Source of the DNA: Lachnospiraceae bacterium
GTDB taxonomy: Bacteria; Bacillota; Clostridia; Lachnospirales; Lachnospiraceae
Direction of reading: 5' to 3'
DNA: 44,862 nucleotides
NCBI GenBank assembly: GCA_014804245.1
Contig: JAAVAE010000003.1
Coordinates: forward strand, 1-44,862
Positions 32,765 to 40,630 of the stretch are shown in pieces; position 1 is the first letter of the stretch, and every line of letters begins with the position of its first letter. A model generated the notes under the pieces. It saw nothing but the letters and a program-made list of their open reading frames with translations, did no database searches and had not been told where the DNA came from. Position numbers and translations under genes: made by a program.

Positions 32765-34003
32765 ATGGCTATTTTTTCAAAACTTGTTACAACACAGAAT
32801 GGGCGTGCATTGATAGCTCGAATGCTTTCTGGAGAAGAGAAGATTACTTTTACAAAGGTGCGCTCTTCAGATACAGCGTATGCACTCGAGGAACTGGAAA
32901 ATCTGGAAGAACTTGCAGGGATAAGGCAGACAAGCAGTATTTCTAAGGTATCTCGCACAAATACTGTTTCTGTAAAAGTGGAAACAGTATTTACAAATAC
33001 AAAGCTCACAGAAGGATATAATATGCGGACAGTCGCCTTATATGCGCAGGATGGTGACGGAGAGGTCCTATATGCAGCAGCTGTTGAAACCTCAGGGAAT
33101 TGTTTCATACCTGCATTCGGAGGTACCACGGTGTCGGGTGCGTATATCCAGCTTGTCACCACGGTTAGCAATGCCGAAAATGTAACTTTGGAAGTGGATA
33201 ATTCGGTGTTTGCCACCATAGGTAACATCAGAGATATTCAGGAGCAGATTGACTTTGTCAGTGAACTGATAGAAGGAATGGCGGCAGGTATCAATACAAA
33301 TGCAGAAAAATTAGAATTGTTGGAAAAAATTGGAGGATCAAAGTATCATTTTGAGATTAGGAAAACATTGCAGAGTACATTTGGCGGTAATGAGATAATA
33401 GAACAAATTAAAAAAGAAAGTCTGGTAAATATGGATAGTATAACATATTATCTGTATGTCTTAAGCGGAAATATAAAGTTTAATGGATTGGGGGGGAATA
33501 CAGATATTTATGAGGGTGTTGTCTATATAACGATTAATGTTGGAAGCAATGGCTCTTCTATTCAATGTTTGCCTATAAGCAGAGGACAGGCGGGTACCTA
33601 TATAACGTCACCGGTATCCATAGTTGTGGCAGCAGGACCACCCTCAGGGAGTGGAATCAATGTTAGAGCACAGCCTTTTATTTATAAGCAGGATGCGAAT
33701 AGAGTGCCAGTTGATGTAGAAGAGACATTCAGCATGTCCGCTTCAGATATGGTGCTTGATATATATAAGCTTGGAGGCATTCTTTCAACCGTACAGGGAA
33801 CTGGTACGGTAGATGGAAGCGGAGTCGGAGTAACTGATAACTATAATTATCTAAAGAATAAACCTTCTATTAACGATGTAGTGCTGCAGGGGAATCTGAC
33901 TACAAAGCAGTTGGGAATTGAGGTAGGCTCTGGAAATTCAGAAGAGATGACATATGAAGAGGCATTAGAAATATTGAATGAAGAAGAGGAGGCAGCGGAA
34001 TGA
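32765..34003 (+). CDS. Tail fibre / receptor-binding protein (412 aa)
   Basis: Residues 1-180 match the conserved N-terminal attachment domain of Firmicutes phage fibres (MAIFSKLVTTQNGRALIARM). A coiled stretch follows (about residues 160-195), then a divergent strand-rich region. The C-terminus contains the Y-N-Y-L-K-N-K-P-S-I-N-D-V-V-L-Q-G-N-L-T motif frequent in fibres. From about 33,340 onward the DNA is clearly more AT-rich, typical of exchangeable receptor-binding modules. Confidence 0.85.
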   Translation: MAIFSKLVTTQNGRALIARMLSGEEKITFTKVRSSDTAYALEELENLEELAGIRQTSSISKVSRTNTVSVKVETVFTNTKLTEGYNMRTVALYAQDGDGEVLYAAAVETSGNCFIPAFGGTTVSGAYIQLVTTVSNAENVTLEVDNSVFATIGNIRDIQEQIDFVSELIEGMAAGINTNAEKLELLEKIGGSKYHFEIRKTLQSTFGGNEIIEQIKKESLVNMDSITYYLYVLSGNIKFNGLGGNTDIYEGVVYITINVGSNGSSIQCLPISRGQAGTYITSPVSIVVAAGPPSGSGINVRAQPFIYKQDANRVPVDVEETFSMSASDMVLDIYKLGGILSTVQGTGTVDGSGVGVTDNYNYLKNKPSINDVVLQGNLTTKQLGIEVGSGNSEEMTYEEALEILNEEEEAAE

Positions 34004-34380
34004 GCAGTGCAATCTTAAAGGCAATAAGAGACTGGAGTATTGGAAAATTTCAATCAAAAGGGAATTATCTGACAGAAGAAGAACTGAAAGCAAAAAATTA
34101 TGTAACAAAGGATGAAATTTCTTCTGAAATCATAGGGGATATCGCTGATGAAGTAAAAAGATTAATTGATACATCCATTTTAGAAAATATGAGCGGCGCA
34201 AAAATTGCGCAAGATGCAGAAGGAAATTGGGGACTGATAGCTCCAGGGACTGATGTTGTTATGCCGTTTGGCAGTGGAACTGGAAAAGCAATTAATTCAT
34301 CTACTGATATTGCTAATTCAATTCCGGTTTTTGTGGCATCCAATAGCACTGTTGCAGATGGATATGAACAAATTAAATGA
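34000..34380 (+). CDS. Tail fibre accessory protein (126 aa)
   Basis: A helical N-terminal half (ILKAIRDWSIGKFQSKGNYL, then EEELKAKNYVTKDEIS) is followed by a Gly/Ser-rich C-terminal half (GSGTGKAINSSTDIANSIPV). The arrangement resembles a short fibre or trimerisation module. The start overlaps the fibre stop as ATGA. It is AT-rich. The exact role is not recognised; a chaperone for the fibre is possible. Confidence 0.7.
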   Translation: MSSAILKAIRDWSIGKFQSKGNYLTEEELKAKNYVTKDEISSEIIGDIADEVKRLIDTSILENMSGAKIAQDAEGNWGLIAPGTDVVMPFGSGTGKAINSSTDIANSIPVFVASNSTVADGYEQIK

Positions 34381-34393
34381 TTGGAGGATAAAG

Positions 34394-35185
34394 ATGGATA
34401 GGATTAAATTATTTAGCGGAACAGTTTCCACAGACACAACTGAAAAAATTAATGGCCCTTATGGAATACCATCATCAACGGTAGCGATACACAGAGGAAA
34501 AACTGATATACTCAACAAGGCATTGGCAGAATTTTTAGATGAATGTGGGGCAGATGCGAAATATGATGGGAATTATCTATGGATAAATGGTGTACCCATC
34601 CTATTTTATTCTTATCAAACAACTTATTATGTCTGCTATTTTCCATTTAATTCTACTGCAATTATAGCAGGTACAGCGACAACTACTGATATTTTTGATG
34701 GCAATGATTATAACTTTAAAGTTAGATTACTGGGAGAACCAACCAGATCATTTTATCTTGTTATATCTAGGAATTATAAAACCCCTTCATTTAATCAAGT
34801 GTTTAGCTTTTTTAAAGCAACAAATTTTATTAATGGAAGAGATTCAAGGATTTATAAATACGGGACAGTCAAGGGAGGCAATGCGTTTGCTATAGATCTA
34901 AATGATGATGGAGTGCCTATGGACATAGGAAGAAGCGCTGCCGCAACCGGTTTTACTTGGAAGCTGAATACATGTAGTGATGATTATAAATATAACCCTA
35001 ATAAATATCCATTAGTCGAGTGGAACCCCGCAATATTTAAAGTGGAAGGATGCTATTATGGATTGTCTAATAGCCCGTTGCCTACAGCAAGTAGTGCCAC
35101 GGCTGATGGGCAGACATTTATTAGACTCGGTGATGATACTTTTTACATATGCTATGATGAAGTGTTAATCAAATGTATTTCATAA
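34394..35185 (+). CDS. AT-rich tail tip / receptor-binding protein (263 aa)
   Basis: A strand-rich, Tyr/Phe-rich protein (MDRIKLFSGTVSTDTTEKIN opening; then YYVCYFPFNSTAIIAG and FYLVISRNYKTPSF) with no recognised family. TTGGAGGA lies seven to eight bases before ATG 34,394. An earlier in-frame ATG at 34,253 is inside the preceding gene and was rejected. The location and composition suggest a receptor-binding or tail-tip protein gained by exchange. Confidence 0.75.
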   Translation: MDRIKLFSGTVSTDTTEKINGPYGIPSSTVAIHRGKTDILNKALAEFLDECGADAKYDGNYLWINGVPILFYSYQTTYYVCYFPFNSTAIIAGTATTTDIFDGNDYNFKVRLLGEPTRSFYLVISRNYKTPSFNQVFSFFKATNFINGRDSRIYKYGTVKGGNAFAIDLNDDGVPMDIGRSAAATGFTWKLNTCSDDYKYNPNKYPLVEWNPAIFKVEGCYYGLSNSPLPTASSATADGQTFIRLGDDTFYICYDEVLIKCIS

Positions 35186-35203
35186 ATGAATGGAGATAAT
35201 TAA

Positions 35204-35311
35204 GATAAAACTTGTGTAAAGAATATCAAATCATTACAGTATATAAGCGGAATAGTCAGAAATTCAGGAACCGCAGGACAAATCATTGGTGTTTATGTCC
35301 CTAAAGTATGA
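35204..35311 (+). pseudogene. Remnant of a tail-fibre gene 3' end
   Basis: A 35-codon frame without a start codon ends in SGIVRNSGTAGQIIGVYVPKV and a TGA. It looks like the tail end of a strand-rich fibre protein. In frame it begins directly after a TAA, and no ribosome binding site is seen. It is probably a decayed 3' fragment left by replacement of the fibre region. Confidence 0.5.
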
Positions 35312-35339
35312 AGCAGAAAATAAATAATTAGGGTCTAAG

Positions 35340-35372
35340 AGCCGGATAAGGAGAAGTCCTTACCGGCTTTTT
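35340..35372 (+). terminator. Rho-independent terminator at end of tail operon
   Basis: AGCCGG-A-TAAGGA (35,340-35,352) pairs with TCCTTACCGGCT (35,357-35,368), with one bulged A and a GAAG loop, followed by TTTTT. It is a strong terminator separating the fibre genes from the lysis cassette. Confidence 0.88.
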
Positions 35373-35409
35373 AGCTTATAAATTAAAAGGGGGAAGGAGG
35401 TGCAGACCA

Positions 35410-35682
35410 ATGCCGGACAATAACTTTGAAAGGGAAGTCTTAGACCGTCTGATAAAGATAGAAGCAAAGCTTGAAAGCTGGGACAGTAGCAAAAAGCAGA
35501 TTTATGATAATCAGCGTGACATTATCCTTCTCAAAGAACAGACTGAACAGCAACAGAGGGATATTGACGAATTAAGGGACCGTAACAGGTGGCTGGGACG
35601 CACGACAGCCGGTGCCGCCATATCTGCTGTAGTATCGGCAATCATAGCGGCAGCGCTTGTTGTATTGCAGATGGGTGGGTAA
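35410..35682 (+). CDS. xhlA: XhlA-like holin-associated protein
   Basis: A 90-residue protein of the XhlA (haemolysin XhlA) family. A helical coiled-coil part (FEREVLDRLIKIEAKLES and onward) is followed by one C-terminal transmembrane helix (AAISAVVSAIIAAALVVLQM). In PBSX it cooperates with the holin in lysis. AAGGAGG lies seven bases upstream. Confidence 0.88.
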   Translation: MPDNNFEREVLDRLIKIEAKLESWDSSKKQIYDNQRDIILLKEQTEQQQRDIDELRDRNRWLGRTTAGAAISAVVSAIIAAALVVLQMGG

Positions 35683-35743
35683 GGACTGAAAGATATAACA
35701 GAGCAGCAATTTAAACAATCATATAAGGAAAAGGAGAGAGGAT

Positions 35744-35950
35744 ATGAAGAACAGAGAGTATTGGATCAAATGGGCAAAAGCAGCAGGTGTGAGGGCGGTC
35801 AAGACCGTAGCGCAGACAGCGGTTGCAACAATCGGGACTGCGGCAGTGATGGGGGAAGTGAACTGGATCGTTGTAGGTTCAGCATCCGTCCTTGCAGGAT
35901 TACTTAGCCTGCTTACATCAGTGGCAGGTCTGCCTGAAGTGGAGGTGTAA
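35744..35950 (+). CDS. Phage holin (r1t type)
   Basis: A 68-residue protein with two hydrophobic helices (about residues 18-36 and 41-60) and an R1t-holin-like sequence (VRAVKTVAQTAVATIGTAAV, then NWIVVGSASVLAGLLSLLTS). It should form membrane pores that release the endolysin. It is preceded by a strong ribosome binding site and followed by the endolysin gene after one base. Confidence 0.9.
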   Translation: MKNREYWIKWAKAAGVRAVKTVAQTAVATIGTAAVMGEVNWIVVGSASVLAGLLSLLTSVAGLPEVEV

Positions 35951-35951
35951 T

Positions 35952-37190
35952 ATGGTAGTTGGGATAAACTGTGGTCACACAAAAAGCGGCGCCGGTTATG
36001 GCGCCGTTGGCATAATAAAAGAAAGTGAACATACAAGACTGGTGGGACAGGCTCTTATGGATCTGCTCCGGTCAGCAGGTGTCACGGTGGTAGACTGTAC
36101 CATAGATCAGGCAAATTCCCAAAGTGAATATCTGGCCGCAGCTGTGGCATTAGCCAACAGGCAGGATTTGGATTGGTTTATATCCATTCATTTCAATGCA
36201 TCTGGTACCCATGAGGGGCACGGTGCAGAGGTATTCACGTATGAGGGCAGGCAGTATCAGGATGCCTTAGATGTATGTGCAAACTTAGCAGAACTAGGCT
36301 TTACCAATCGTGGTGTGAAATCCGGATCCGGATTATACGTTATCCGAAAAACCAAAGCAAAATCCATGCTGATAGAAGTATGCTTCTGTGACAATCAGGG
36401 AGACGTGGATCTTTATCAAAGAATAGGCGTGCAAGGAATCGCCAATGCAATTTTTAAAGCCTTATGGAATCATATGGATACACCTGCCATTACAAACGAA
36501 ACTCCTATTATGGGAGCCAGTGTGGCTACAGCAGACCAGTTGAACGCGCTGCTATTGTCCAAAAATCCGCAGGCAACCAATTATTTGCATCTGGCAGAAA
36601 TCTTTCTTGATGAGGGCCGGAAAGAAGGTGTAAGAGGTGATGGGGCATTCTGCCAGAGCCTTATTGAAACAGGATATTTCAAATTTGGCGGTGATGTGAA
36701 GCCAAATCAGCATAACTTTGCTGGACTTGGTGCTACAGGCGGTGTACCGGGGCTTTCTTTCCCAGATGACAGGACGGGTGTCAGAGCACAGATTCAGCAC
36801 CTTAAGGCATATGCATCCACCCATGCACTTAACCAGGAATGCGTAGACCCCAGATATAAATATGTTTCCAAAGGATGCGCGCCTACCTTTGAACAGCTGT
36901 CCGGGAAGTGGGCAGTACCGGGATATTCTGGCTATGCAAGTCTTGAAGCCGCAAGAGCAGCAAAAGATTCTTATGGAGATCATATTGCACAGTTGATTGA
37001 ACGTGCGATAAAAATGGAAGTTGCACCGGTGCAACCAGATCCAGATGAAACCGCTCCAGATGGAATGCTGTTTGTGGTACAGTTAGGAGCATACAAGAGC
37101 CTTAACAATGCCAAGAAGCTACAGCAGAGGCTTGAGGAGATGGGAGTCGTATCCTTAATTAATAAGTACCGAATAGAAACCCTAAAGTAA
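35952..37190 (+). CDS. Endolysin: amidase plus glucosaminidase-like domain, partial SPOR end
   Basis: A 412-residue lysin. Residues 1-170 are an N-acetylmuramoyl-L-alanine amidase (Amidase_3 type) with probable zinc ligands H9, E24 and H80 and catalytic E142 (LIEVCFCDN). Residues about 185-355 resemble a mannosyl-glycoprotein endo-beta-N-acetylglucosaminidase domain (FLDEGRKEGVRGDGAFCQSL, then NFAGLGATGG). The C-terminus (LFVVQLGAYKSLNNAKKLQQ) starts as a SPOR-type wall-binding domain but is only about 42 residues long. ATG 35,952 was chosen over a frame extension into the holin gene. It is the last phage gene before attR. Confidence 0.9.
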   Translation: MVVGINCGHTKSGAGYGAVGIIKESEHTRLVGQALMDLLRSAGVTVVDCTIDQANSQSEYLAAAVALANRQDLDWFISIHFNASGTHEGHGAEVFTYEGRQYQDALDVCANLAELGFTNRGVKSGSGLYVIRKTKAKSMLIEVCFCDNQGDVDLYQRIGVQGIANAIFKALWNHMDTPAITNETPIMGASVATADQLNALLLSKNPQATNYLHLAEIFLDEGRKEGVRGDGAFCQSLIETGYFKFGGDVKPNQHNFAGLGATGGVPGLSFPDDRTGVRAQIQHLKAYASTHALNQECVDPRYKYVSKGCAPTFEQLSGKWAVPGYSGYASLEAARAAKDSYGDHIAQLIERAIKMEVAPVQPDPDETAPDGMLFVVQLGAYKSLNNAKKLQQRLEEMGVVSLINKYRIETLK

Positions 37191-37235
37191 TTGTGATTTG
37201 ATGGAGTAGTAAATAATCTACACTACTGTAAAATC
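37191..37235. other. Right attachment junction (attR), approximate
   Basis: The phage side ends with the lysin stop at 37,190. The host side is the truncated minus-strand lipoprotein gene, whose natural reading continues only to about G-G-Q-G-D-F before an out-of-place stop. The crossover therefore lies within these bases. AGTAGT (37,205-37,210) and ACTACT (37,222-37,227) form a 6-bp inverted repeat here. The exact core cannot be set without attL. Confidence 0.55.
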
Positions 37236-37856
37236 CCCCTGCCCTCCGGAAAACGCAGCAGCAGTAGATCCAAAATCAATGCTTTGATCTATATCGAGAT
37301 CCGACTGAGGGTCAATGCCGTTTTTCTTTAGAATAAATTCAAATACCATCTCAGGCATGCCGCCTGCCCTGCCGCCGAGAACGGTAGTTCCTTTCAACAT
37401 ATCCCAGCTGAAATTATCAATAGGCGTGCGTGAAACAAGGAAATTTCCGGCGCGCTGTGTTAACTGGGCAAAATTGACAACATAATCCGATGTGCCGCCT
37501 GCATAAGTATAAATAGTGGACTCGCTTCCCATAAAGCCGATATCAGCTTCATCCGTCAGGACGGCGGTCATGGTCTTATCAGCGCCGAATCCGGTGACAA
37601 GGGTAAGGTCGATTCCTTCCTCTTTAAAATACCCTTCCTCTATGGCTACGTACATAGGGGCATAAAAGATGGAATGTGCGACTTCGTTTAAAGTGACTTG
37701 CTTAGCGGAAGAATTGGAATTCTGGGCGGCTCCATCTGAGCCCTTTTTTCCGCATCCGCCTAAAGCACCGGCAATGAGAAGCGTGGTGAGCAGAAGTGCA
37801 GCCGCCTTTTTGATAAAGCGAGACGACCTGTGGATATTACATGGTGAATTTTTCAT
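37218..37856 (-). pseudogene. Truncated ABC transporter substrate-binding lipoprotein (NMT1/NitT-TauT type)
   Basis: It encodes 212 residues from ATG at 37,856 (GGAGG six bases upstream on the minus strand). There is a basic start, a lipoprotein signal with LIAGALGGC lipobox, then an NMT1/NitT-TauT-like binding domain (LNEVAHSIFYAPMYVAIEEG ... GFMGSESTIYTYAGG). Members are normally about 320-350 residues, so about a third is missing. The frame stops shortly after GGQGDF, where the family usually continues into a conserved FEP-type segment. Prophage integration is the likely cause; the 3' part should lie left of attL. Confidence 0.88.
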
Positions 37857-37935
37857 AATGACCTCCATTTTTGGTTGATATGCCGATTCATAAAAGACAG
37901 CGGCAGTTGATGATTTATCGTATGCAATGGCAAAG

Positions 37936-37964
37936 AGAAGTTGCCTGTCTGCCAACTTCTTTTT
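37936..37964 (+). terminator. Possible terminator hairpin in host intergenic region
   Basis: AGAAGTTG (37,936-37,943) pairs with CAACTTCT (37,953-37,960), followed by TTTT. It faces the plus strand just upstream of the SPFH promoter. It could equally act as an operator for the divergent genes. Confidence 0.45.
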
Positions 37965-37965
37965 C

Positions 37966-37994
37966 TAGACAACAAACGACAAAGACTATATAAT
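37966..37994 (+). promoter_or_regulatory. Promoter of the SPFH / zinc-ribbon operon
   Basis: TAGACA (37,966-37,971), a 17-base spacer and a perfect TATAAT (37,989-37,994), 45 bases before the SPFH start codon. Confidence 0.65.
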
Positions 37995-38038
37995 AGTAGA
38001 AATAGGGTGCTACCCGGGAAATAAAGGAGGACAAATAG

Positions 38039-39400
38039 ATGGGGTTGATTAGGGCAATTACTGCTGCAGCCGGAGGCGCAATGGCCGATCAGTGGAGAGA
38101 GTATTTCTACTGTGATTCACTGGATGCAGATGTATTGGTGGCAAAGGGCAGAAAGCGTTCAAGCGGAAGAGGCGCCGGGAATAATAAAGGAGAAGATAAT
38201 ATTATTTCCAATGGCTCTGCTGTGGCAATCAATGAAGGACAATGCATGATTATCGTGGATCAGGGAAAAGTAGTTGAATTCTGTGCCGAGCCGGGTGAGT
38301 TCACATATGATTCATCTTCTGAACCCAGTTTATTATACGGAAATCTGGGAGAAAACGTCAAAAAAACCTTTAGCATGATAGGCAGACGTTTTACCTTTGG
38401 CGGCGAAACAGCAAAGGATCAGAGAGTTTACTTTTTTAATACAAAAGAAATTATGGGGAACAAATATGGGACAGCCAATCCGGTTCCGTTCCGTGTAGTA
38501 GATGAAAATATCGGATTGGACGTAGATATTTCTATTAGATGTAACGGTGAATATTCTTATAAGATTACAGATCCTCTTTTGTTCTACACCAATGTGTGCG
38601 GCAACGTGGCGGATATTTATGAGAGAAGCGAGATTGACAGTCAGTTAAAGACAGAACTTATGACAGCATTGCAGCCTGCATTTGCAAAGATTTCAGCAAT
38701 GGGAATCCGCTACAGTGCCGTTCCGGCGCACACAGAAGAACTTGCCAATGCTTTAAATGAAGTGCTCTCTGCCAAATGGTCGCAGCTGCGCGGAATTGAG
38801 ATTGTGTCCTTTGGCGTCAATACCATGAAGGCGTCTGCCGAAGATGAGGCAATGATCAAAGAACTGCAAAAGAGTGCAGTGCTGCGTAATCCCAATATGG
38901 CAGCGGCAACATTGGTTGGTGCACAGGCAGAAGCAATGAAGGCAGCAGCATCCAACACCTCAACCGGACCGATGATGGCATTTGCCGGCATGAACATGGC
39001 AAGTCAGGCAGGGGGAATGAATGCACAGCAGTTATTCCAGATGGGACAACAGGCAGCACCCACACAGGCAGCTCCTGTGCAGCAGCCAGCAGCGCCTGCG
39101 CCGGAACCAGCGCCGGCTAAGCAAGGTTGGACTTGTGCATGCGGCAAAGCTGGTAATACAGGAAAGTTCTGCTCCGAATGCGGCGCACCTATGCCGGCAC
39201 CGAAGCCGGAAGGCTGGACCTGTTCTTGCGGAACTGTAAACAAGGGTAAGTTCTGTTCTGAGTGCGGAGCAAAGAAGCCGGCAGGAGAACTTTTATACAA
39301 ATGTGATAAATGTGGATGGGAGCCGGAAGATCCTGCCAAACCGCCGAAGTTCTGTCCGGAATGCGGAGATCCTTTTGATGAAAATGATATCCAGCAGTAA
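38039..39400 (+). CDS. SPFH-domain protein with C-terminal zinc ribbons (YdjI-like)
   Basis: A 453-residue protein. Residues about 1-290 form an SPFH/stomatin-like (virion-core-type) domain (begins MGLIRAITAAAGGAMADQWR). Then comes an Ala/Gln/Pro-rich linker, then three zinc ribbons (CACGKAGNTGKFCSECG, CSCGTVNKGKFCSECG, CDKCGW...CPECG). B. subtilis YdjI has the same style and works with YdjG, YdjH and PspA in the membrane-stress response. AAAGGAGG lies eight bases upstream. It heads a likely three-gene operon. Confidence 0.88.
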   Translation: MGLIRAITAAAGGAMADQWREYFYCDSLDADVLVAKGRKRSSGRGAGNNKGEDNIISNGSAVAINEGQCMIIVDQGKVVEFCAEPGEFTYDSSSEPSLLYGNLGENVKKTFSMIGRRFTFGGETAKDQRVYFFNTKEIMGNKYGTANPVPFRVVDENIGLDVDISIRCNGEYSYKITDPLLFYTNVCGNVADIYERSEIDSQLKTELMTALQPAFAKISAMGIRYSAVPAHTEELANALNEVLSAKWSQLRGIEIVSFGVNTMKASAEDEAMIKELQKSAVLRNPNMAAATLVGAQAEAMKAAASNTSTGPMMAFAGMNMASQAGGMNAQQLFQMGQQAAPTQAAPVQQPAAPAPEPAPAKQGWTCACGKAGNTGKFCSECGAPMPAPKPEGWTCSCGTVNKGKFCSECGAKKPAGELLYKCDKCGWEPEDPAKPPKFCPECGDPFDENDIQQ

Positions 39401-39432
39401 AGTTTTGAAATGCTTTATATAGCGGAGGAAAG

Positions 39433-40542
39433 ATGAGTGAGTTTGATACCAACTTAGATGCGAAAACGGTATCTACGATGGAAGAGACGGATAAAAAATG
39501 TCCCTCCTGTTTCGGGGTAATGGACTTTGACCCCGAGACAGGAGGGCTTAGCTGTCCTTACTGCGGACATACAGAGATAATTCCGGCAAGCAGGCAGGAA
39601 GCGGCAGCGGCGGCAGAACTGCCGTTAGAAGGTGCGGACAAATTAGAAAACTTTGACTGGGGGATGGAGACAAAGACAGTTCTTTGCAAAGCATGCGGTG
39701 CAGAGTCTATGTATGATGCATTGGAAATTGCGGCAGTCTGCCCCTTTTGCGGATCCAATCAAGTTATGGAGGCATCTGATCAAAATACCATGGCGCCGGG
39801 CGGCATCGTGCCTTTTCTGGTGACGGATGAAAAGGCTTCCCAATTGTTTAAGACATGGATCAAAAAGAAATGGTTCTGCCCTAAGCTTGCCAAAGAAAGT
39901 GCAAGGGCAAAGCATTTTAAAGGCATTTATCTTCCGTACTGGACTTTTGATGCTGATACAAGTTCTACTTATAAGGGAGAATTTGGACGGGATAAGGTCA
40001 GAAAAGGAATGAACGGGCAGGATAAAGTTGATACAACATGGTATCCGGTAAAAGGTCATTATGATGAATTTTTTGATGATGAGCTGATCTGCGCGTCAGC
40101 AAATCACAATCTGTATATGTTGCAGGGATTGGAACCATACCGCACGGCGGAAAATAAGATTTATAAACCGGAATATCTTGCAGGATTTGCAGCGGAGAGA
40201 TATTCTCTTGGAGTCGAAAATGCATGGGAACTGACGCGGGACAGTATTCGATTTAAAATCAAGAAAAATATTGAGAATGAAATCAGATATATGCATCGTG
40301 CAGATCGGGTGAAGGATCTTGAGATTGATACGATGTTTCGCGATATAACCTACAAATATCTTCTGCTTCCGGTGTGGATATCCAGCTATAAGTATAAAGA
40401 CAGGATTTATCAGTTTATGGTAAACGGACAGACGGGAAAGGTGGCTGGAAGAATACCAATTTCAAAACCGAAGGTCATCATTGCAATAACAGCTGTTTTT
40501 ATATTAATGGCGTTGATTTTGCTGATATTTAGACTACTTTAA
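39433..40542 (+). CDS. TFIIB-type zinc-ribbon membrane protein (YdjG-like)
   Basis: A 369-residue protein. It has an N-terminal zinc ribbon (C-P-S-C ... C-P-Y-C-G), a second pair (C-K-A-C-G ... C-P-F-C-G), a conserved middle with G-I-Y-L-P-Y-W-T-F-D-A and a single C-terminal transmembrane helix (AITAVFILMALILLIF). The layout matches YdjG-like proteins that are membrane-anchored partners of SPFH proteins. It lies 32 bases after the SPFH gene. Confidence 0.85.
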   Translation: MSEFDTNLDAKTVSTMEETDKKCPSCFGVMDFDPETGGLSCPYCGHTEIIPASRQEAAAAAELPLEGADKLENFDWGMETKTVLCKACGAESMYDALEIAAVCPFCGSNQVMEASDQNTMAPGGIVPFLVTDEKASQLFKTWIKKKWFCPKLAKESARAKHFKGIYLPYWTFDADTSSTYKGEFGRDKVRKGMNGQDKVDTTWYPVKGHYDEFFDDELICASANHNLYMLQGLEPYRTAENKIYKPEYLAGFAAERYSLGVENAWELTRDSIRFKIKKNIENEIRYMHRADRVKDLEIDTMFRDITYKYLLLPVWISSYKYKDRIYQFMVNGQTGKVAGRIPISKPKVIIAITAVFILMALILLIFRLL

Positions 40543-40630
40543 TATCGTACAGCACAGTGCATGATGTTGTGTGAACGATAACAGATAGCTTACGAGTATG
40601 GATCATGATTCAGAAAGGAATGGATTGCGT

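Larger units (their letters stand above)
1..37230 (+). mobile_element. Prophage, contractile-tailed (PBSX/Xkd-like), right-hand ~37 kb
   Basis: Continuous plus-strand phage genes run from early replication through packaging, head, sheath, tape measure, baseplate, fibre and lysis functions. They end at a truncated host transporter gene on the opposite strand. The left end with integrase, repressor and attL is outside the window, so the length is a minimum. Tail sheath, tube, XkdN-like, tape-measure, LysM, XkdQ/R/S/T-like and YmfQ-like genes are in the same order as in the B. subtilis PBSX and skin elements, which indicates a myovirus-type particle. No essential late gene looks broken, so the element could be functional; only a tail-fibre remnant at about 35.2 kb is decayed. 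Confidence 0.93.

Noticed and set aside
34253-35311. Diversity-generating retroelement at the fibre genes
   Set aside because: There is no reverse transcriptase gene in the window, and I saw no template/variable repeat pair. The AT-rich fibre region is better explained by module exchange.
37857-38038. Thiamine-type riboswitch upstream of the truncated binding-protein gene
   Set aside because: On the minus strand the leader shows only one simple hairpin. I could not recognise conserved TPP or other riboswitch cores.
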